From contig JAKOWQ010000234.1 in assembly GCA_029781465.1 (NCBI GenBank), positions 1-8,060 of the forward strand: a stretch of DNA of 8,060 bases, read 5' to 3'. The number at the start of each line of letters is the position of its first letter. Position 1 is the first letter of the stretch. The stretch is from Pseudomonadota bacterium. GTDB taxonomy: Bacteria > Pseudomonadota > Alphaproteobacteria > Sphingomonadales > Sphingomonadaceae. Of the stretch, positions 1 to 5,672 are shown piece by piece. The notes beneath the pieces are model-generated. The model had not been told where the DNA came from and searched no databases. It worked only from the letters and a program-made list of their open reading frames with translations. The position numbers were made by a program, and so were the translations under genes.

Positions 1-379
1 CCGCGTGCTCGCGAGCCTCCGCCTCGCCGCGCCCCTTGACGAGGTGGGGCAACATCACGTTCTCCTGCGCCGAAAAATCGGGCAGCAGGTGGTGGAACTG
101 GTAGACAAAGCCGTTCCGGTCGCGGCGCAGTGCGGTGCGCGCATCGTCAGACAGCGCCGAGGCATCGGTCCCGGCTATCTCGATCCTGCCGCCGAACCCG
201 CCTTCCAGCAGACCAACGGCCTGGAGCATGGTCGATTTGCCCGATCCCGAAGGGCCGAGCAGCGCCACGATCTCTCCCGGCTTCAGTTCCAGATCGATCC
301 CGCGCAGCACATCGATCCGCACCCCGCCCTGCTCGAAGCTGCGGGTCAGACCGGAAAGGCGGACCACCGGATCACTCAT
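1..379 (-). CDS. lolD: LolD, lipoprotein-releasing ABC transporter ATPase (partial, C-terminal part beyond left edge)
   Basis: This is the ATPase of the LolCDE complex, which extracts lipoproteins from the inner membrane and passes them to LolA. It sits on the cytoplasmic face. Only the first 126 codons are present; the gene leaves the window at base 1. Translating the minus strand gives MSDPVVRLSGLTRSFEQG at the start, a Walker A motif GPSGSGKST at about residues 42-50, and a Q-loop region YQFHHLLPDFSA at about 93-104, which is typical of LolD/MacB-type ATPases. The signature motif and Walker B would lie outside the window. The ATG (377-379) overlaps the end of the permease gene by 8 bp, so the two are one operon and probably translationally coupled. 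The ATPase family is certain. LolD is favoured over MacB or FtsE by the adjoining LolC/E permease. Confidence 0.93.
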   Translation of the reverse strand, partial: MSDPVVRLSGLTRSFEQGGVRIDVLRGIDLELKPGEIVALLGPSGSGKSTMLQAVGLLEGGFGGRIEIAGTDASALSDDARTALRRDRNGFVYQFHHLLPDFSAQENVMLPHLVKGRGEAEAREHA

Positions 380-1613
380 AGCGCAGCACCTGCACCGGAT
401 CGGTCTTCGCCGCCTTGCGCGCGGGGTAGAGCGTGGCAAGGAAGCTGAACACCAGGGCCATCGCGCAGATCAGGGCGATTTCCACCGGATCGCTGCGGCT
501 GGGCAGCTCGGTCAGGAAGCGGATCGAGGGATCCCACAGGTTCTGCCCCGTCAGCAGCTCCACCCCGTGCACGATCGGCTGGCGGAAGAACAGGAACAGA
601 AAGCCCAGCCCCAGCCCGGCGACCATGCCGAGCAACCCAATCACCGAGCCGATGGTGACGAAGATCTTGAGCAGAGATTTGCGGCTCGCCCCCATTGTCC
701 GCAGGATCGCGATGTCCCTGGTCTTGGCGCGGACCAGCATGATCAGGCTGGAGAGGATGTTGAACACCGCGACCAGCACGATGATCGAAAGCACCACGAA
801 CATCGCCACCCTTTCCACCGCGAGCGCCTCGAACAGGCTGGCGTTCATCGCCTTCCAGTCAACCAGCACGGCGCGACCGGCGAGCTTTTCCTGCACCGGG
901 GCGAGGATTTCGCCCACCCGCTCGGGATCAGTTACCTGCACCTCGATCATGCCAACAGCGTCGCCCATCAGCATCAGGGTCTGCGCATCCTGCATCGGCA
1001 TGACCACGAAGCGCTCGTCGAAATCGAAGATCCCGATCTCGAAAATTGCCGCCACGGTATAGGAAATCTGCCGCGGCACCGTGCCGAACGGGGTGGCCTG
1101 GCCCTGCGGATTGATGATCGTGATCGCATCACCCACCTTGAGCCCAAGGTTGGAGGCAAGCTGCGCGCCGATCGCAACATTGTCCGCGCCGGGCTGCAGC
1201 GCCTTGAGATCGCCCGAAACGAGTTTGCTTCGATAGCGATCGATATCTTCCGGCGTGTTGCCGCGCGCGAAGATCAGATCGACCCGCCCGTTGGAACTGG
1301 CCATCAGTGGCTGCTCGATCAGGGGAGAGGCACGGGTCACTCCGGGGGTGGCACGCACATCCTTGAGCACACCGCGCCAATCATCAAGCCGCCCGCCATA
1401 GGCCTGGACGATGGCGTGGCCGTTGAGGCCAACGATCTTGTCAAACAGTTCGGCGCGAAAGCCGTTCATCACGCTCATCACTATGACCAGCGCGGCCACT
1501 CCGAGCATCACAGCAACCAGGCTGATCCCCGCCACCAGCGCGATGAAGGCTTCGCCGCGCCCGGGCAGCATATAGCGCTTGGCAATGGTCCATTCGAAAG
1601 GGGTGAGCAGCAA
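372..1613 (-). CDS. lolC: LolC/LolE-family lipoprotein-releasing ABC transporter permease
   Basis: This is the inner-membrane permease that, with LolD, releases outer-membrane-destined lipoproteins. The product is 413 aa, the usual length for the LolC/E family. An N-terminal segment (about residues 22-48, FIALVAGISLVAVMLGVAAL) is the first membrane helix. A periplasmic MacB-like domain follows to about residue 265. Three more helices follow, at about 268-293, 315-340 and 378-397. The cytoplasmic coupling segment RAKTRDIAILRTMGAS at about 294-309 is a family hallmark, and the protein ends in the classic ARKAAKTDPVQVLRYE. The start is TTG at 1611-1613: an in-frame stop lies 14 codons upstream with no ATG between, and the next residues (LLTPFEWTIAKRY) match the conserved family N-terminus. 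No good Shine-Dalgarno is visible. Many alphaproteobacteria use one LolC/E-like permease as a homodimer, so LolC versus LolE cannot be resolved from this gene alone. Confidence 0.93.
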   Translation of the reverse strand: MLLTPFEWTIAKRYMLPGRGEAFIALVAGISLVAVMLGVAALVIVMSVMNGFRAELFDKIVGLNGHAIVQAYGGRLDDWRGVLKDVRATPGVTRASPLIEQPLMASSNGRVDLIFARGNTPEDIDRYRSKLVSGDLKALQPGADNVAIGAQLASNLGLKVGDAITIINPQGQATPFGTVPRQISYTVAAIFEIGIFDFDERFVVMPMQDAQTLMLMGDAVGMIEVQVTDPERVGEILAPVQEKLAGRAVLVDWKAMNASLFEALAVERVAMFVVLSIIVLVAVFNILSSLIMLVRAKTRDIAILRTMGASRKSLLKIFVTIGSVIGLLGMVAGLGLGFLFLFFRQPIVHGVELLTGQNLWDPSIRFLTELPSRSDPVEIALICAMALVFSFLATLYPARKAAKTDPVQVLRYE

Positions 1614-1649
1614 GCGGAGGGCACTTTCAACGGTCGGCGGATCGGCGCT

Positions 1650-1678
1650 GATTTAGGCGCGCATACCCCGCAGGGCAA
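1650..1678 (-). promoter_or_regulatory. Candidate sigma70-type promoter for lolC-lolD
   Basis: On the minus strand TTGCCC (1673-1678) is followed after 17 bp by TAAATC (1650-1655). That would place transcription start near 1643, about 30 nt before the lolC start. It is only a partial match to TTGACA/TATAAT and was chosen mainly for spacing and location in the divergent intergenic region. Confidence 0.27.
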
Positions 1679-1692
1679 GTTCGCCGCGGCGC

Positions 1693-1720
1693 TTGTGCCC
1701 GGCCCACAATGGGCTATCCT
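1693..1720 (+). promoter_or_regulatory. Candidate promoter with internal inverted repeat for the EEP-family gene
   Basis: TTGTGC (1693-1698) and TATCCT (1715-1720) are separated by 16 bp. Between them lies an inverted repeat, GCCCA-caa-TGGGC (1702-1714), which could be an operator. Both elements are weak matches. The position, about 55 nt upstream of a gene with a good ribosome binding site, is reasonable. The rest of the 1614-1780 intergenic stretch shows nothing else I can support. Confidence 0.2.
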
Positions 1721-1780
1721 CGCCCGACAAGAAAACGACGGGTCTCACTGGCACGCCTTGGCAACCTGTGGAGCAGCCCC

Positions 1781-2869
1781 ATGGACTACTACCAACTACG
1801 CTACGATTTCCGCGATTCCGCCGAACGCGGCCGCGTGGTCGGCAACCTCCAGCGCCTTCGCGCCGCGCTCGACCAGCAGATCCCGCCCAAGGACCAGACC
1901 GATTCGCTTCTGCTCGCCACCTGGAACGTGCGCGATCTGGGCAAGGACTATCTGCTCGGGCTCGATCCCGCCTATGACAAGCGCAAGATGCGGCGCGGCG
2001 CCGGGCCGCGCCAGCCGGAAAGCTTCTGGTACATCGCCGAGATCATTTCGCGCTTCGATTTCGTCGCGGTGCAGGAAGTGAACGAGATCGACGAGTGGGA
2101 GAAGATCTTCTCGATCCTGGGGCGCGACTGGGACTACATCGCCACCGAAGTGACCGACCCCAAGCTGGGCGGCAATGGCGAACGGCTGCTGTTCGCTTAC
2201 GACAAGCGCAAGGTCTTCTTCCGCAAGATCGCCGGTGAGATCGTTCTGCCCCCCGACATGCTGGTGACAGACGCCACCAAGACCGGCAAGCAGTTTGCCC
2301 GCACGCCATTCCTCACCTCGTTCCAGGCGGGCTGGTTCAAGTTCGATATCTGCACGGTGCACATCTTCTACGGCAAGGAGCGCGGACCGGCGCTGGCCCA
2401 GCGGGTTTCGGAAATCGACCGGATCGCGGGCTTCCTCGCCAAATATGCCAAGCAGGCCTTTCGCCACGCTCAGACGCTGTTCCTGCTGGGCGATTTCAAC
2501 ATCATCAGCCCCGGGCACGAGACCATGCAGGCGCTCAAGGCCCACGGCTTTCGCTCACCGGGCGCGGACTATTTCCGCACCAACGTGACCCACACCATGT
2601 TCTATGACCAGATCGCCTACCTCAGCCGGGGCAGCGGGATCGATGTTGCCGGACAGACCGACCTGCCCGACAGCGATTACGGCACTTTCGCCTTCTTCGA
2701 TCACGTCTACCGCGATGGCGATGCGGGCGAATATGCCGCGCAAATGGCGCAATCCAACAAGGCCAAATACAGCGACTGGCGCACCTATCAGCTGTCCGAC
2801 CACCAGCCGCTGTGGGTGCGGCTCAAGGTCAACGATGCTGCCGCCTATCTCGAGAAGCTCAAAGGTTGA
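1781..2869 (+). CDS. Endonuclease/exonuclease/phosphatase (DNase I-fold) family protein, substrate unknown
   Basis: This 362-aa protein belongs to the Mg2+-dependent endonuclease/exonuclease/phosphatase superfamily, which includes DNase I, exonuclease III and sphingomyelinases. The core motifs appear in order: ATWNVR with Asn49, VAVQEV with the metal-binding Glu99, TVHIF with His194, LLGDFN with Asp238 and Asn240, and the terminal LSDHQPLWV with Asp340 and catalytic His341. No signal peptide or membrane segment is visible, so it is probably cytosolic. About 40 residues precede the first core strand. The start at 1781 is chosen because GGAG at 1770-1773 lies 7 nt upstream and MDYYQLRYDF begins a plausible N-terminus; an in-frame ATG at 1709 would add 24 basic, poorly conserved-looking residues. 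The gene is divergent from lolC and lies 88 bp before purF. A nuclease or phosphodiesterase is likely from the family, but the actual substrate cannot be read from the sequence. Confidence 0.87.
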   Translation: MDYYQLRYDFRDSAERGRVVGNLQRLRAALDQQIPPKDQTDSLLLATWNVRDLGKDYLLGLDPAYDKRKMRRGAGPRQPESFWYIAEIISRFDFVAVQEVNEIDEWEKIFSILGRDWDYIATEVTDPKLGGNGERLLFAYDKRKVFFRKIAGEIVLPPDMLVTDATKTGKQFARTPFLTSFQAGWFKFDICTVHIFYGKERGPALAQRVSEIDRIAGFLAKYAKQAFRHAQTLFLLGDFNIISPGHETMQALKAHGFRSPGADYFRTNVTHTMFYDQIAYLSRGSGIDVAGQTDLPDSDYGTFAFFDHVYRDGDAGEYAAQMAQSNKAKYSDWRTYQLSDHQPLWVRLKVNDAAAYLEKLKG

Positions 2870-2881
2870 GGATGGTTCCCG

Positions 2882-2934
2882 GCGCCCCCTTGCCTTTCCG
2901 GCCCATCGGGGCCAAAGGCGCTGCCACCGGGCGC
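2882..2934 (+). repeat. Nested inverted repeat in the spacer before purF
   Basis: An inner hairpin spans 2892-2919. GCCTTT pairs with AAAGGC, and after a 2-nt CC bulge GGCCC pairs with GGGCC around an ATCG loop, giving 11 bp in total. An outer pair, GCGCCC (2882-2887) with GGGCGC (2929-2934), can enclose it. There is no U-tract after it, so it does not look like a standard intrinsic terminator of the upstream gene. It ends 23 nt before the purF start and could affect readthrough, mRNA processing or translation of purF. The structure is read directly; its function is unknown. Confidence 0.5.
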
Positions 2935-2957
2935 AGCATGGATCGGGCGATTCCACG

Positions 2958-4430
2958 ATGAACCTTACCCACCCCTTCCTCGACGCAGATGGCGACAAGC
3001 TGCGGGAGGAATGCGGCATTTTCGGCGTCATCGGCACGGCCGAGGCCGCCGCCACCACCGCGCTGGGCCTCCACGCCCTGCAGCATCGCGGCCAGGAAGC
3101 CTGCGGGATCATCAGCTGGGATGGGCAGCAGTTCTTTGCCCGGCGCGGGCTGGGCCACGTTGCCCAGGTCTTCTCCGATGCCGCGATCATGGCCGAACTG
3201 CCGGGGGCAATGGCATCGGGCCACGTGCGCTATTCCACCACCGGCGGCCAGGGGCTGCGCAATGTCCAGCCGCTCCATGCCGATCTGGCGCGCGGCGGGT
3301 TCAGCATCGCGCATAACGGCAATATTTCCAATGCCATGACGCTTAAGCGCGAGCTGGTGGAAAAGGGCGCGATCTTTCAGTCGACCTCGGATACCGAGGT
3401 GATCATCCACCTGATCGCCACCAGCCGCTATCCCACCCTGCTCGATCGCTTCGTTGATGCGCTGAGGATGGTCGAAGGCGCCTACTCGCTGATCTGCATG
3501 ACCCCCAAGCGGATGATCGCCTGCCGCGATCCACTGGGGATCCGCCCGCTGGTGATGGGCAAGATCGGCGAAGCCACGGTTTTCGCCAGTGAAACCGTCG
3601 CGCTCGATGTGGTCGGCGCCGAATTTGTCCGCGAAATCGAACCGGGTGAGATCGTCGAGGTGCGCCAGGATGGGCGCCTCACCAGTCACCGCCCGTTCGG
3701 CAATCTTCCGGCCCGCCCCTGCATCTTCGAGCACGTCTATTTCAGCCGTCCGGATTCGGTAATGGGGGGCCGCTCGGTTTATGAGGTGCGCCGCCAGATC
3801 GGCGCCGAGCTGGCGATCGAGGCCCCGGTCGAGGCGGACCTGGTGGTGCCGGTGCCGGATTCGGGCGTGCCTGCGGCGATCGGCTATGCCCAGCAATCGG
3901 GCATTCCCTTCGGCCTGGGCATCATCCGCTCGCACTATGTCGGGCGCACCTTCATCCAGCCCAGCGACGGCGCGCGCCATGCCGACGTCAAGCGCAAGCA
4001 CAATGCCAACCGCGCGCTGGTGGAAGGCAAGCGGATCGTGCTGATCGACGATTCGATCGTGCGCGGCACCACCAGCCTCAAGATCGTGCAGATGATGCGC
4101 GATGCCGGCGCGGCCGAGGTGCACATGCGCGTCGCCAGCCCGCCAACCAGCCATTCGTGCTTCTATGGGGTCGACACGCCCGAGCGGCATAAGCTGCTCG
4201 CCGCGCGGATGGACGTGCAGGAGATGACAAAGTTCATCGTTGCCGACAGCCTGGCCTTCGTCTCGATCGACGGACTGTACCGCGCGGTCGGCGCGCCGGG
4301 CCGTGAAGATGGCTGCCCGCGGCACTGCGATGCCTGCTTCACCGGCGACTATCCCACCCGTCTGACCGACCTTGTCGAACGCGAGGCCGAAGCCGGGCAG
4401 CTGGTCCTTCCGGTCGGAAAAGTAGCATGA
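2958..4430 (+). CDS. purF: PurF, amidophosphoribosyltransferase (glutamine PRPP amidotransferase)
   Basis: PurF catalyses the first committed step of de novo purine synthesis: PRPP plus glutamine to 5-phosphoribosylamine. The 490-aa product has an N-terminal nucleophile glutaminase domain. After an 18-residue propeptide, Cys19 (in REECGIFGV) would become the N-terminal nucleophile; HRGQEACGI and STSDTEVIIHL follow. The C-terminal phosphoribosyltransferase domain carries the PRPP motif VLIDDSIVRGTTS at 361-373. Four cysteines, Cys255, Cys401, Cys457 and Cys460, match the spacing of the [4Fe-4S] ligands of Bacillus subtilis PurF, so this is the oxygen-sensitive, propeptide-containing type rather than the E. 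coli type. The start at 2958 gives the expected short propeptide; the frame is open further upstream only because of high GC content. The Shine-Dalgarno is weak. The stop overlaps the next gene by 4 bp (ATGA), indicating an operon. Confidence 0.97.
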   Translation: MNLTHPFLDADGDKLREECGIFGVIGTAEAAATTALGLHALQHRGQEACGIISWDGQQFFARRGLGHVAQVFSDAAIMAELPGAMASGHVRYSTTGGQGLRNVQPLHADLARGGFSIAHNGNISNAMTLKRELVEKGAIFQSTSDTEVIIHLIATSRYPTLLDRFVDALRMVEGAYSLICMTPKRMIACRDPLGIRPLVMGKIGEATVFASETVALDVVGAEFVREIEPGEIVEVRQDGRLTSHRPFGNLPARPCIFEHVYFSRPDSVMGGRSVYEVRRQIGAELAIEAPVEADLVVPVPDSGVPAAIGYAQQSGIPFGLGIIRSHYVGRTFIQPSDGARHADVKRKHNANRALVEGKRIVLIDDSIVRGTTSLKIVQMMRDAGAAEVHMRVASPPTSHSCFYGVDTPERHKLLAARMDVQEMTKFIVADSLAFVSIDGLYRAVGAPGREDGCPRHCDACFTGDYPTRLTDLVEREAEAGQLVLPVGKVA

Positions 4431-5140
4431 GCCGTTTTGCCGGACAGGTCGCGCTCGTCACCGGGGCAAGTAAGGGGATCGGCGCGGCCACAGCGCGCGC
4501 GCTTGCCGCGGAGGGCGCGCATGTGGTGCTGACCGCGCGCGATGCCGGAGCGCTTGAAGCAGTCGAGCAGGCGATCTTCGAGGCCGGCGGTTCGGCCACC
4601 ATCGCTCCGCTCGATCTGGCCGAGGGCGACGGGATCGCGCGGCTGGCCGGTGCGGTTGCCTCGCGCTGGGCGGCGCTCGACATCCTGGTCCACTGTGCGG
4701 CCGTGCTGCCCGAACTGACCCCGGTAACCGATATTGACCAGACCGTGCTGGCCAAGGCGGTGAGCACCAACCTGATGGCAACCCAGGCGCTGATCTCGCG
4801 GTTCGATCCGCTGATGCGGCGCAGCAAGGATGCGCGGATGGTCCATCTGACCACCAGCCTCGCGACTGCGCCGCGCGCCTTCTGGGGCGCCTATGCCGCG
4901 AGCAAGGCTGCAGCCGAAGTGCTGATCGATTGCTACGCCCAGGAAGTGAAGAATATCAGCAAGATCCGCGTCGCGATTGTCGATCCTGGCGCAACCCGCA
5001 CGGCGATGCGCGCCAAGGCCTATCCGGGCGAGGATCCCGCATCGGTCAAGCCGCCCGAGGCCGTCGCCGAACGCTTGGTTGATCTGCTTGGTGAACAATT
5101 CGCCAGCCCGCACCGCGAGCGCGTTAACCAAGCCTCATAA
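4427..5140 (+). CDS. Short-chain dehydrogenase/reductase, YciK-like
   Basis: This 237-aa classical SDR has a Rossmann-type NAD(P)-binding domain. The cofactor motif TGASKGIG is at 12-19, an acidic DL (63-64) contacts the adenine side, and the catalytic set is Asn115, Ser144, Tyr156 and Lys160 (GAYAASKAA). Arg38 at the end of the second strand is compatible with NADP(H) preference. The usual NNAG structural motif is replaced by HCAA at 89-92. The stretch VDPGATRTAMRAKAYPGEDP at about 184-203 closely resembles the same part of E. coli YciK, a putative oxidoreductase of unknown substrate. The ATG is inside the purF stop (ATGA, 4427-4430), with GGA 8 nt upstream, so it is cotranscribed and probably translationally coupled to purF. 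The substrate cannot be inferred. A direct role in purine synthesis is not indicated by the fold; the coupling may simply set expression level. Confidence 0.92.
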   Translation: MSRFAGQVALVTGASKGIGAATARALAAEGAHVVLTARDAGALEAVEQAIFEAGGSATIAPLDLAEGDGIARLAGAVASRWAALDILVHCAAVLPELTPVTDIDQTVLAKAVSTNLMATQALISRFDPLMRRSKDARMVHLTTSLATAPRAFWGAYAASKAAAEVLIDCYAQEVKNISKIRVAIVDPGATRTAMRAKAYPGEDPASVKPPEAVAERLVDLLGEQFASPHRERVNQAS

Positions 5141-5176
5141 ACACCGTGAAACCCTGATGCGCCATTCTTTGCCAAT

Positions 5177-5200
5177 CTTGCCGGGAAAGCTCCTGGCAAG
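5177..5200 (+). repeat. Stable hairpin in the leader of the first PilZ gene
   Basis: CTTGCCGGGA (5177-5186) and TCCTGGCAAG (5191-5200) form a 10-bp stem with one G-U pair and an AAGC loop. It lies between the SDR stop at 5140 and the PilZ start I prefer at 5223, 22 nt upstream of that ATG. It is not followed by a T-run, so it is not an obvious terminator. It may separate expression of the SDR and PilZ genes by processing or control PilZ translation. Its presence favours the downstream PilZ start over the ATG at 5157. Confidence 0.45.
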
Positions 5201-5222
5201 CACGCAAGGGACGCAGACGGAC

Positions 5223-5582
5223 ATGAGCGACTTTCTCACCCAGACCCGGGACCCCTACTTCACCGCGGCCCAGGAAGACCGCAGCGCACCGCGCACGCGC
5301 ATCACCATTCCGGCGATGCTGCGGGTTTCGGGCGCACGCGGATACCAGACCGTGGTCCACGATCTTTCGTTGAGCGGCTTTTGCTCCGCTGCGGTCAACC
5401 GGATCCATCCCGGCACGGTGTGCTGGCTGACCCTGCCGGGCCTCGAAGCGCTTCAGGCGCAGGTGATCTGGTGGGACAACAGCCTGATCGGCTGCGCCTT
5501 CGATCAGCTGCTCAGCCCGATCGTTCACGACAACATCCTTGCGCGCTGGCGTCCCGATTCGGTCTATCGCCCGATCGGCTAG
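5223..5582 (+). CDS. PilZ domain protein, probable c-di-GMP receptor (first copy)
   Basis: This is a 119-aa single-domain PilZ protein. Both parts of the c-di-GMP binding signature are present: R-x3-R as RSAPR (Arg20-Arg24) and D-x-S-x2-G as DLSLSG (47-52). The rest of the small beta-barrel follows, with the conserved AQVIWWDNSLIGCAFDQLLSP segment near residues 80-100. No signal peptide, membrane helix or output domain is present, so it is likely a cytosolic adaptor that acts on a partner protein. AAGGGA at 5206-5211 is 11 nt from the chosen ATG. Another in-frame ATG at 5157 would add 22 residues with no Shine-Dalgarno and would put a hairpin in coding sequence. It lies 82 bp after the SDR gene in the same direction, so it may be read through from purF or have its own promoter. 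The partner is unknown. Confidence 0.88.
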   Translation: MSDFLTQTRDPYFTAAQEDRSAPRTRITIPAMLRVSGARGYQTVVHDLSLSGFCSAAVNRIHPGTVCWLTLPGLEALQAQVIWWDNSLIGCAFDQLLSPIVHDNILARWRPDSVYRPIG

Positions 5583-5591
5583 CCATGTCGC

Positions 5592-5669
5592 GGGTCCTTG
5601 CCCGGCCGATCGGCCGGCTGTCCCTTCGCCCCCCAAAAAGCCTGACGGCTTGTCGGCGGGCAAGGACCC
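5592..5669. repeat. 13-bp inverted repeat enclosing a 16-bp palindrome between convergent genes
   Basis: GGGTCCTTGCCCG (5592-5604) is perfectly complementary to CGGGCAAGGACCC (5657-5669), with a 52-nt spacer. The left arm overlaps a perfect 16-bp palindrome, CCGGCCGATCGGCCGG (5602-5617), so the two structures compete. The region lies between the plus-strand PilZ stop and the minus-strand cfa stop, and would fold in transcripts of either strand. A two-way termination or transcript-end protection role is likely by position. Confidence 0.6.
5635..5651 (-). terminator. Intrinsic terminator candidate for the cfa-family gene
   Basis: On the minus strand AAGCC-GTCA-GGCTT (5638-5651) is followed by three more T residues (complement of 5635-5637), making a T5 run that includes the stem end. 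It begins about 22 nt after the cfa stop codon. The stem is only 5 bp, but it sits inside the larger 5592-5669 inverted repeat, which would strengthen it. Confidence 0.55.
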
Positions 5670-5672
5670 ACT

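Noticed and set aside
135..2081. Open plus-strand frame of 648 codons opposite lolD-lolC and into the EEP gene
   Set aside because: It is antisense to well-recognised genes, has histidine/arginine/glutamine-rich shadow composition, and no family motif. It is a high-GC artefact.
2604..2957. Upstream extension of the purF frame
   Set aside because: It overlaps the EEP gene in another frame and would displace the catalytic Cys far from a processable N-terminus; ATG 2958 gives the expected short propeptide.
2859..4325. Open minus-strand frame of 488 codons opposite purF
   Set aside because: It is the exact complement of conserved purF coding sequence, with Ala/Gly/Asp/His shadow composition and no domain or ribosome binding site.
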